Origin: Acidovorax sp. 210-6
GTDB taxonomy: Bacteria; Pseudomonadota; Gammaproteobacteria; Burkholderiales; Burkholderiaceae_C
DNA: 64,000 nucleotides
Direction of reading: 5' to 3'
Assembly: GCF_010020825.1 (NCBI RefSeq)
Contig: NZ_JAACJE010000001.1
Span: 1,302,001 to 1,366,000 of the forward strand
Below the pieces are notes generated by a model. It saw only the letters and a list, made by a program, of their open reading frames with translations. It ran no database searches and had not been told where the DNA came from. Below are positions 1 through 6,832 of this stretch, one piece after another. Positions within the stretch are counted from its first letter, which is position 1. Each line of letters opens with the position of its first letter. The translations under genes and the position numbers were made by a program.

Positions 1-249
1 CTCGGGCGGCCGGGGCGGCGCCAGCGGCCGTGCGGGCATGGGCGGGGCGGGGCGGGCGGAGGGCTCGCGCTCTTCGGCGGGAGGGTCTTCGTAGAAGTGC
101 CAGCCGCGCCAGGCGTCCGACCAGTACGGGCGCGGCTCATCCTGGAGGGATGCGGCGGCGCCGTTCGCTGCCGCCGCCGTGCCGCCGAGCAGCATCAGTG
201 CCAGGAGCAGCAGCCGCTGACGCGGGCAAGGAGCGTGGCCGGTCCTCAT
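1..249 (-). CDS. traF: TraF-like conjugal transfer pilus assembly protein, N-terminal part
   Basis: The gene is cut by the window edge; 83 codons from ATG 249 are visible without a stop. The product starts with a signal peptide (MRTGHAPCPRQ, a Leu-rich core, then an Ala-rich cleavage region). It is followed by W-R-G-W-H-F-Y-E-D-P-P, which resembles the W/F/Y-rich start of mature F-type TraF. F TraF is a periplasmic thioredoxin-fold protein needed for pilus assembly. It lies 7 bases downstream of the preceding ORF in the operon, the place traF has after traN in F-like systems. The thioredoxin-like domain lies outside the window, so the call rests on the N-terminus and context. Confidence 0.75.
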   Translation of the reverse strand, partial: MRTGHAPCPRQRLLLLALMLLGGTAAAANGAAASLQDEPRPYWSDAWRGWHFYEDPPAEEREPSARPAPPMPARPLAPPRPPE

Positions 250-256
250 GGTGCCC

Positions 257-649
257 TCACCGCAGCGACTTCGGCGGCAAGCCGTCGAGGCAGTAGTTGA
301 TGCCGAACTCGATGGTCTGCCTGCGCGGCGCGGCCACGTCGGGCAGCTTCACGCCTTCCTGCCAGAACAGCACCTTCAGCCGGCTGCAGCCCGGTTCGCG
401 ATAGCGCTTCTCGGTCGACACATCGATGTAGATGGGCGAGGTGGCCTCGAAGCGCTGGGTGATCGCGTCGGCGATCTCGCCGACGAGGACGCCATGCGCC
501 ATGCCGTCCGCGGACTGCAGCGCCGCCAGCAGGACGGGGCGGGCGTCCGCCACGGGGGTGCGGAACGTCTCGGCGCGTGGCTGCGCCATCAGAAGCGGGA
601 AGAGGGCGGCGCCCGCGAAGGCGGCGGCCCGGCGCGCGGCGCAGTTCAT
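257..649 (-). CDS. Exported protein of unknown function between traN and traF
   Basis: The product is 130 aa. ATG 649 forms an ATGA overlap with the traN stop (646-649) and has GGGAGG five bases upstream, so it is preferred to the in-frame GTG at 655. It has a signal peptide (RRAAAFAGAALFPLLMAQPRAE), a central region with two Cys, and ends in KSLR. No family is recognised. Its position corresponds to the small genes (such as trbE) between traN and traF in F, but the sequence does not look like TrbE. Translational coupling and export suggest an envelope part of the transfer machine. Confidence 0.7.
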   Translation of the reverse strand: MNCAARRAAAFAGAALFPLLMAQPRAETFRTPVADARPVLLAALQSADGMAHGVLVGEIADAITQRFEATSPIYIDVSTEKRYREPGCSRLKVLFWQEGVKLPDVAAPRRQTIEFGINYCLDGLPPKSLR

Positions 650-3063
650 TGGCACCTCCCTTCGCCGTAGTAGCAGTTGCTGGCGCGACCGGCGGCGCCG
701 CTCTGCATCGCGCCGACGTTGGGCATGTTCGGGACGATCGAGGCATAGAACTCAGTGAGGTCCATGCGCGCGAAGTCCAGGGCCTGCAACTGCGCGATCG
801 TGAAGCCCGAGCAGTCAGGCGCCTCGGCCGTTCCCCACCACTTCATGACCTGCAGGCGACCCTGCTCGTTGATGATCCGGGCCAGCACGGAGTTGAAGCA
901 GCACTTGCTCGTCGTGTGCGTGATGCAGGAGACGCACTTGCCCAGGATCCGGATGCAAGAGGAGCAGTACGTGCCGACCGTGTGGCACAGGCGGGCGCCT
1001 TCCTTCATGGCGAGCTTGCCTTCCTCTTCGTCGCAGGACATGGCGGCCATCACGACGTAGATCACGATCGCGATGACGAGGCTCCATGGGTCGAAGGCCA
1101 CGACCACGCTCTCGCCCGCGTAGAGCACCGAGGAACCGGCGGGCAGCGCGGTTCCGTTCACGGCGACCGTGACGCCGTAGGTGGTGAAACTGCCGGAGAA
1201 GCCGCCGCCCAGGAGCAAGGCCTGCATGCCCTGGTACAGGAACTGGCGGTTGCCGGCGTTCATCAGGGCGTCGAAGACCAGGCGCGAGCCCACGCCGAAC
1301 ATGCTCTGGTTGCTCATGCCCTTGCCCGCGCCGTCCGACATGCAGCAGTTCTTCAGCAGCCGGTCCCTGCAGCGGTTGGCCTCGCCCCGGAACACCTGCA
1401 GGTTGTCGGTGTCGAGGTAGACCCCGGCCTCGCGCCCGGCTTCCAGGAAGGACATGGCGCGGGCGAAATCCGCGTCGTTGGTGTAGGTGGTGTTGAAGCA
1501 GCTGCCGGCAATGCAGAAGACGTCCTTCGGGCAGTTGCGTGCCGTGACCGCGGAGCCCGGGGCGACCGGGCAGCTGTAGGTGTTCTCGGTGATCTCGCAC
1601 AGCCCCGTGGCCGGGTTCGGCTGGCGGCAGGTGGTGCCAGTGGGCGTGCAGCCCGCGGTGGCCAGGGGCGCGCATTCGTCCGTGGGCGCGCCGTACTGGC
1701 AGGAGAGCGAGGTCTCGTAGCGCCAGCAGGAGCGGGTGACCGGCGCGCCGTCGATCTCCTTGGTGGCTGGCCCATCGACGCAGCGCGCCGCGCCGGTGAC
1801 GGCGCAGCGTCCTTCTGCGTCCAGCGCCGGGCACTGGTCGTCCCACTGGTCGGTCTCGATGACGGTCGTGTGCGGCCGCTCGTAGCCCAGCGTCATCTGC
1901 GGGATGTACCCGTACAGCGGGTTGAGCCGGAAGCCCACCACGGGGCGGCTGCCGGCCGGCCGCCAGTAGGACCCCTGGAGGGTGCGCGTGATGTCCTCGC
2001 CCGGCGCGTCCTCGGGGTCCTCGCTGGGGGCGTAGCAGCGTCCCTCCTCGAGGTAGGTGGTCTGAACATCCCCGGCATCGCCTGCGGCGCCGGTCGTGTG
2101 GCCGATCCGGTCGCCGCTTTGCGTGCCGGCGGGGCAGGCGCCATAGATCTCCAGGAAGGGCCGTTCGGTCGTGCATTGCATGTCCCCCGAATCGCCGCCG
2201 CCACCCGTGCAGACCTGCCGGTATTCCTGGGCCACATAGCCGGTGACCCGGCAGTCGTCGCCATTGCAGCGGTTGTTGGCGACCCAGAGGCCGTTTCTGC
2301 CGCCGCCCATCGGATCCCCGCCGGGCAGCGGCGCCACGATCTGCGGGAACACGTACGCGCTGGTCATGTCGACGTCGAAGAAGGCCACCGGCGCGCCGCC
2401 CGCGGTCACGCGCATGCGCTGCTGCGAGGCTGGCTGGTCCGGCTTGCACTGCACGCCGAGGCCGATCGCTCCCGCGGTTCCCTGGGCAAACCACTCCCCG
2501 GGCGGGCAACTGCTGGTGCGCGAGACCGCCACGGACAGCGTGCGCGCGCAGGACAGCGCGGAAGCGCCGGAATACTGCCGGCACACGCGGGTCTCCGTGG
2601 CCGGCGTGGCCACCGTGTCGACCTGGCAGCCGGCGTAGAAGCTGGCAATGTCCTCTAGCTGGGTGGACGGGTTGGACGCGATGCGGCGGGCATCCAGCAC
2701 GGCGGGGTCGTACGGAGACACCGGCTCGCGCGGCGTGTGGGCCGAGGCCCGGGCACCCAGCAGCGCCTGGCACACGGGGTCGTTCGGAGTCATCGCGCAG
2801 CCCGCTAGCCGGGCGCTGGTCTGCCCCGAGAGGTTGGGCTGCCCGTAGTAGAGCCGCTCGGGCGGCGCGTTCGTGTAGCCCGGCACCACGGCGGAGGCGT
2901 CCGGGGCATTGATCGCGCCGCGGATGACGGGATTCGCGGCCTGGCCCGCAGCCGTGCCCTCGGCGTGCGCGCCGGTCTGCGCCGCGGTCTGGGTGGTTAC
3001 GAAGCAGGCGAGCGTGGCCCAGACCACGGCCCGGCGCAGGAGGAGGGAGAGCGTGAGAAGCAT
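646..3063 (-). CDS. traN: TraN mating-pair stabilisation protein
   Basis: The product is 805 aa, with a signal peptide (LLTLSLLLRRAVVWATLACF, ending AAQ) and a very large number of cysteines spread along the chain, for example CAMTPNDPVC, CQVDTVA, CCMSDGAGKGMSNQ and CSSCIRILGKCVSC. A Cys-rich C-terminal half with a hydrophobic stretch (LVIAIVIYVVMAAM) is typical of F-type TraN. TraN is an outer-membrane adhesin that stabilises donor-recipient contact. F TraN is about 600 aa; longer versions are known in SXT-like systems. The many disulfides fit with dsbC being encoded in the same operon. It lies downstream of trbC with a 7-base gap. Confidence 0.93.
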   Translation of the reverse strand: MLLTLSLLLRRAVVWATLACFVTTQTAAQTGAHAEGTAAGQAANPVIRGAINAPDASAVVPGYTNAPPERLYYGQPNLSGQTSARLAGCAMTPNDPVCQALLGARASAHTPREPVSPYDPAVLDARRIASNPSTQLEDIASFYAGCQVDTVATPATETRVCRQYSGASALSCARTLSVAVSRTSSCPPGEWFAQGTAGAIGLGVQCKPDQPASQQRMRVTAGGAPVAFFDVDMTSAYVFPQIVAPLPGGDPMGGGRNGLWVANNRCNGDDCRVTGYVAQEYRQVCTGGGGDSGDMQCTTERPFLEIYGACPAGTQSGDRIGHTTGAAGDAGDVQTTYLEEGRCYAPSEDPEDAPGEDITRTLQGSYWRPAGSRPVVGFRLNPLYGYIPQMTLGYERPHTTVIETDQWDDQCPALDAEGRCAVTGAARCVDGPATKEIDGAPVTRSCWRYETSLSCQYGAPTDECAPLATAGCTPTGTTCRQPNPATGLCEITENTYSCPVAPGSAVTARNCPKDVFCIAGSCFNTTYTNDADFARAMSFLEAGREAGVYLDTDNLQVFRGEANRCRDRLLKNCCMSDGAGKGMSNQSMFGVGSRLVFDALMNAGNRQFLYQGMQALLLGGGFSGSFTTYGVTVAVNGTALPAGSSVLYAGESVVVAFDPWSLVIAIVIYVVMAAMSCDEEEGKLAMKEGARLCHTVGTYCSSCIRILGKCVSCITHTTSKCCFNSVLARIINEQGRLQVMKWWGTAEAPDCSGFTIAQLQALDFARMDLTEFYASIVPNMPNVGAMQSGAAGRASNCYYGEGRCQ

Positions 3064-3070
3064 GGTGGCG

Positions 3071-3844
3071 CTACTCCTTCAGCCGCCGCAGAAAGCCCGC
3101 CGCGTCGCCCTGGAACGCCGGCGCAGCGCGCACCATGTGCTCCAGCGCATAGTCCAGGCTCACGTCGCCGGCCGCGCGCAGGAAGGCCTCGGGCGGCGCG
3201 CAGGTGCCGCTGGCGCACGAGACCGGGCGCGTGCCGTCGCGCACCAGCACGAAGCTGGGCACGCGCTCGATCGAGAACCGGTCGTAGGCCTGCGGGTCGA
3301 TCTGCACCGCCACCTGGCGCGTGCCGATGAGCGGCTGCACCTGCGCCACGGTCTCGCGCAGCGACCCCTGTGCGAGTCCGCGCAGGATCACGGAGGCGCG
3401 CGCGCGCGCGGCCTGGTCGATCAGCCGCTGCAGCGCAGGGCGCGGCATGGACAGGCTCACGAAGACCATCAGCCCAGGCCCCTGCGCCAGCCCTTCCGCG
3501 GCCTGCATGGCGCCCGCCTGCGCGGCATAGCCCCGCGCCAGGGCCTCGAGGTCGATCGGCATGTTCGTCGCGGGCCGGGGCAGCGCATCGATGGCGGGGG
3601 CCGGCGCCGGGGGCGCCGCCTTCAGCTCCGCTTCTGCGGGCATGCGGTGCTTGCGCCGGGCCTGATCGATGTCCTGCTCGGTGACGGTGGGCTGCTCGCG
3701 GCGCACCCGCTCGAGGTCTGCATCGGTGATGGCGGGCGCGGCCGGACCCACGACTGGCCCGGCGGCAGGGGATGCCGCCGCGTGGACGGCGAGCACGAAC
3801 GCCAGGACGAGCTTCCGCCCGCGGAGAAGGTCAGTAGCCCACAC
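3071..3844 (-). CDS. trbC: TrbC pilin assembly protein, F type
   Basis: The product is 257 aa. The GTG start at 3844 overlaps the end of traU by 14 bases and is preceded by AAGAGGAA at good spacing. It has a signal peptide (LVLAFVLAVHAAASPAAG), a charged helical linker (DLERVRREQPTVTEQDID), then the thioredoxin-like TrbC domain with MVFVSLSMP and later VPSFVLVRDG. Two Cys close to the C-terminus (CASGTC) could form a disulfide. F-type TrbC is periplasmic and is needed with TraW for pilus assembly. Confidence 0.9.
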   Translation of the reverse strand: MWATDLLRGRKLVLAFVLAVHAAASPAAGPVVGPAAPAITDADLERVRREQPTVTEQDIDQARRKHRMPAEAELKAAPPAPAPAIDALPRPATNMPIDLEALARGYAAQAGAMQAAEGLAQGPGLMVFVSLSMPRPALQRLIDQAARARASVILRGLAQGSLRETVAQVQPLIGTRQVAVQIDPQAYDRFSIERVPSFVLVRDGTRPVSCASGTCAPPEAFLRAAGDVSLDYALEHMVRAAPAFQGDAAGFLRRLKE

Positions 3845-4850
3845 AGCAGTTCCTCTTGCGAAACAGGATGAAGGCGAAGTCCTCGCCCTGAACGGGGTAC
3901 TCCTTGCCGGCGCCCCAGGTGACGGTCTGGCGCCCGAACGGCTGGCAGCACTTGCCGGCCTCCTTCGACGTGGCCGGGATCGGGTAGGTGAGCTGGGTCT
4001 TGTAGGCGGCCTTGTCCATGACCGGCAGGAAGTACGGCCCGCACAGGCCGGCCTGGCCGTGCCAGCCCCAGGCGATGAGTTCCCGGTGCATCTTGGCCGT
4101 CAGCCGCTGGGCCATCAGCGCCGCCGTGCGTACCCCGCCCATGTGGTACGGCACGTGGCCGTTCATCGGGTAGAGGCCGCCCTGGCAGCCCGCGCACCAG
4201 AACATCTCGCGGATGCCAAAGCCCATCGAGGCGGCGACGCAGTCGGCGGCGCAGGCCGCGACCGCCACGGGGTTGGCGAACAGCACCGCGTCGGGATTGA
4301 TGATCAGCGTGAGCTCGTCGTCGGCCCAGAGCGGGTCGACCTCGGTGAGGTATGCAAGGTCGAAGCTGCCCTTCTCCAGGCAGGGGAAGTCGGTCACCAC
4401 CTCGAGGTAGTAGAGGATGGGGTTCACGTAGAAGTGGGCCTGGTAGAACGATCCGCCGTCGCCGTCGCCCTCGGGACGCGTGAAGCGCGCGGCCTCCGGC
4501 GCGGGGATGCCCGGGTCGAGGTCGATGCCGCCCAGCGAGGCCAGGCAGAAGGGCTTGCGCACCGCCTCGACGTGGCGGGCCGGTTCCCAGAAGCCGATCG
4601 ACAGGCCGATCACCGGGTTGACGCCGCAGGTGCACAGCGGGCTGCCTGGGTTGTCGATGTCCTCCTGCGAACCGAAGTCGCCGATGCGCGCGCCCCCGAT
4701 GCTCAGGGGCAGGATGCAGCTCCAGCAGATGTCGGTGATCGGGTTGGGAAACCTGCCGGTGCAGGTGGTCGCGCCCGCGGCCGCGCAGCCTCCCGCCAGG
4801 AGGAGCCCGGCCAGCCAACGGAGCGTGTGGGTGAGCAGGCGCGGTTTCAT
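3831..4850 (-). CDS. traU: TraU pilus assembly / DNA transfer protein
   Basis: The product is 339 aa (F TraU is 330). ATG 4850 overlaps the traW stop as ATGA. A signal peptide (WLAGLLLAGGCAAAGA) is followed by the TraU opening TCTGRFPNPITDICWSC. Further Cys pairs (CTCGVNP, CAACAADC, CAGC, CCQPFG) are spread along the chain, as expected for this disulfide-rich periplasmic protein. It acts with TraW and TrbC. The reading frame is open further upstream to 5498, but that part lies antisense-like within traW and is not used. Confidence 0.93.
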   Translation of the reverse strand: MKPRLLTHTLRWLAGLLLAGGCAAAGATTCTGRFPNPITDICWSCILPLSIGGARIGDFGSQEDIDNPGSPLCTCGVNPVIGLSIGFWEPARHVEAVRKPFCLASLGGIDLDPGIPAPEAARFTRPEGDGDGGSFYQAHFYVNPILYYLEVVTDFPCLEKGSFDLAYLTEVDPLWADDELTLIINPDAVLFANPVAVAACAADCVAASMGFGIREMFWCAGCQGGLYPMNGHVPYHMGGVRTAALMAQRLTAKMHRELIAWGWHGQAGLCGPYFLPVMDKAAYKTQLTYPIPATSKEAGKCCQPFGRQTVTWGAGKEYPVQGEDFAFILFRKRNCCVGY

Positions 4851-5485
4851 CGCTCCACCTCCATCTCGTCGATGCGCAGCCGCTTGCCCTCCTGGGACAC
4901 CAAGGCGGGCACCTGCGTGATCCCCAGGCGCCGCGTGAGCATCCCCTGCTGGTCGTAGTAGACCGGGACGCGCCAGGCCTTCATGAGATCGAGGTAGGAG
5001 CCTGCGGTCAGGATGGGCTTGACCTTGCCCTGGTAGTGGGCGACCAGCTGGTGCGCGCGACGCACTTGACGGGCGTCGCGCGCGTCGAAGAACAGCAGGT
5101 GGCGCGACAGGGAGACGATGTCCAGGGGATTGGCCTGCGTGCCGGCGGCGAAGAGAAGCTCGCCGTGCGCGCCCAGGATGTTGCGGTCGAGCGTGTAGGT
5201 GGGGTCGAAGTAGAAGGAGCGCGGAAACGCCGTGGTCCGCACGCCGGGGACCGGCACCGGGTTCCTCACCGTGTCGGTGCCGCGTGCCCGCGCCTCCTGC
5301 TCGACGCGCGCCAGCTCGCCCGAGCGCTCCTTCTCGCGCAGCCGTTCCTCGATCATGCGCAGCAGGTGCGGCTCGGTGATCCCGTACGTCGGCCCCAGCG
5401 CGCCGAGGTCCGTGGCGCGGGCGGTCGTGCCGCCACTGGCCAGCACGACGAGCAGGGCGGCCGACAAGCAGCCGCCGGGTCTCAT
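4847..5485 (-). CDS. traW: TraW pilus assembly protein
   Basis: The product is 212 aa (F TraW is 210). ATG 5485 overlaps the upstream stop as ATGA. It shows a signal peptide (LSAALLVVLASGGTTARA), then DLGALGPTYGITEPHLL, the usual mature start of TraW (L-G-x-x-G-P-x-Y-x-I-x-E). The motif RSFYFDPTYTLDRNI and the C-terminal part VPVYYDQQGMLTRRLGI-x-Q-V-P-A match the family. It is periplasmic and works with TrbC and TraU. Confidence 0.94.
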   Translation of the reverse strand: MRPGGCLSAALLVVLASGGTTARATDLGALGPTYGITEPHLLRMIEERLREKERSGELARVEQEARARGTDTVRNPVPVPGVRTTAFPRSFYFDPTYTLDRNILGAHGELLFAAGTQANPLDIVSLSRHLLFFDARDARQVRRAHQLVAHYQGKVKPILTAGSYLDLMKAWRVPVYYDQQGMLTRRLGITQVPALVSQEGKRLRIDEMEVER

Positions 5486-5883
5486 CGCCCGGCTCCACGA
5501 GGGCAGGGGACCTGGGCCACCAGCCGGTCGCGCGCGGCCTTGTCCTGCAGCTGGGCAGCGCGCATCAGGCCCATGAGCGCCGGGTGTCCCTCGCCTTCGG
5601 AGATGGCCTGGCGCAGTTCTGCCGTGGTCGGCGCGCGGCCGCAGCGCAGTTGCACGGCCGCGATGTAGGTGCGTGCGCCCTGTTCGGCCGACGGAGCGAT
5701 CTGCCGCAGCAGGCCGAGGTAGTCGGTGATCGGCATGTCGCCCTGGGCGGTGGCCACGGTGGATGCGCCGAGCGGACCGAACGCCGGGCTGGTTTGGGCG
5801 GGCGCGGCGCTTGCGGCCAAGCCCATCACGGCCAGCAGCGCGATCAGGTTGGCGCGATGGACAGTGTGGAATGCGGGAGGCAT
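5482..5883 (-). CDS. Exported protein of unknown function between the S26 peptidase gene and traW
   Basis: The product is 133 aa. ATG 5883 lies 11 bases after the peptidase stop, and the gene's own stop overlaps the traW start as ATGA. It has a signal peptide (ANLIALLAVMGLAASAAPAQ), then a small domain with motifs DYLGLLRQIAPSAEQGART and two Cys, the last near the C-terminus (VPCPRG). No family is recognised. Coupled translation within the pilus assembly genes and export suggest a periplasmic accessory factor of the transfer apparatus. Confidence 0.75.
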   Translation of the reverse strand: MPPAFHTVHRANLIALLAVMGLAASAAPAQTSPAFGPLGASTVATAQGDMPITDYLGLLRQIAPSAEQGARTYIAAVQLRCGRAPTTAELRQAISEGEGHPALMGLMRAAQLQDKAARDRLVAQVPCPRGAGR

Positions 5884-5894
5884 GGTCCGGTTCC

Positions 5895-6482
5895 TCAGAA
5901 GATCGGCATCACGACGCCTACCACCTGCTCGTCGCGCACCAGGCCACTCTCGGCGTAGCGCGAGTCGAAACTGTGGAGGCCGATGCCCTGCACGTAGTAG
6001 TGGCCCGGAGGAATGACCACCGGCGCGATGGGCGCGAGCGGGTGCCCGTCGTAGGCGTGGGTCTTGGCCCGGCCCACGGCCTCGCCGTTGACGAAGACCG
6101 TGCGGTCGGAGACCGTCACGATGTCGCCGGGCAGGCCCCGCACGCGCTTGAAGAACGGCTGGCCGCGCAGGCCCCGGTAGTGCGCCTGAGCCTCGCCCGC
6201 GAACGCGAACACAATCAGGTCGCCGCGCCGTATGGGCTGCTGGTGGAACTGCCTGAGTGCCACGTGGTACGGCAGGCTCGGCGTCCAGTTGACGAGCAGG
6301 GGCACGCGCGGCGTCGGGTCCAAGAACAGGCGCACGTAGGCGAAACCCCAGACCGCGAACACCGGCAGGTAGAGGTACCAGCGCCGGCGCATGTGGCGCA
6401 GGAAGTCGATGAAGGATCGGGTGCGCTGGCGCCACCAGCCCGGCGCCAGTGCTGCGTCATCGGAGACGGTGTCCACGGTCAT
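5895..6482 (-). CDS. S26-family conjugative signal peptidase (TraF/TrhF type)
   Basis: The product is 195 aa; ATG 6482 overlaps the trbI stop as ATGA. An N-terminal membrane anchor (WYLYLPVFAVWGFAYVRLFL) is followed by N-W-T-P-S-L-P-Y with the likely catalytic Ser69, and RGDLIVF. F-F-K-R-V-R-G-L-P-G-D carries the likely general base Lys112, and the C-terminal GHYYVQG box is present. Peptidases of this type process or cyclise conjugative pilins. This is not the same family as the thioredoxin-like TraF at the window start. F itself relies on host LepB, so this gene is typical of TrhF/SXT-like systems. Confidence 0.88.
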   Translation of the reverse strand: MTVDTVSDDAALAPGWWRQRTRSFIDFLRHMRRRWYLYLPVFAVWGFAYVRLFLDPTPRVPLLVNWTPSLPYHVALRQFHQQPIRRGDLIVFAFAGEAQAHYRGLRGQPFFKRVRGLPGDIVTVSDRTVFVNGEAVGRAKTHAYDGHPLAPIAPVVIPPGHYYVQGIGLHSFDSRYAESGLVRDEQVVGVVMPIF

Positions 6483-6832
6483 GGCTGTTCCACCTTCCGG
6501 CGCAATGCCGGCGTCAGGTCGCGGCTGTTCGGCGCTCCCGCGATCGCGCTCTTGATCACCACCAGGCAGCCGCATTCGCGAGGCAGCTCGTCCAGCGCCG
6601 CGGGCAGCCGCTGCGAGAAGCGGCGCGCGAGCGCGAGCGCCCTTTCGCGCTCGGCCTCTGTGCCGCCGCTGGTGAGCAACTGCGTGAATTCGGCTTCCTT
6701 CGTGCGGTAGACCTCGGAGAGATCCACCACGCCCACCACCAGGGCGGGGCGCAGCACCCAGCGGTCGTAGGCGGCGAGACCCGCGGCGAGCAGCAGCGCA
6801 GCGACCAGTGCATGCAGCAAAACGGCCTTCAT
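6479..6832 (-). CDS. trbI: TrbI, F-type conjugative transfer protein
   Basis: The product is 117 aa; ATG 6832 overlaps the traC stop as ATGA. A single N-terminal membrane helix (LLHALVAALLLAAGLAAY) precedes VVGVVDLSEVYRTKEAEF, the VVD-x-x-x-x-F/Y region typical of F-type TrbI. A helical segment and CGCLVVIKSAIAG follow. TrbI is an inner-membrane protein that affects F pilus outgrowth and retraction. The position between traC and the traW group agrees with the F operon. Confidence 0.85.
   Translation of the reverse strand: MKAVLLHALVAALLLAAGLAAYDRWVLRPALVVGVVDLSEVYRTKEAEFTQLLTSGGTEAERERALALARRFSQRLPAALDELPRECGCLVVIKSAIAGAPNSRDLTPALRRKVEQP

Noticed and set aside
577-2658. 693-codon open frame on the plus strand opposite traN
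   Set aside because: It is antisense to traN, His/Arg/Ala/Gly-rich and without domains; long mirror frames are expected at this GC content.
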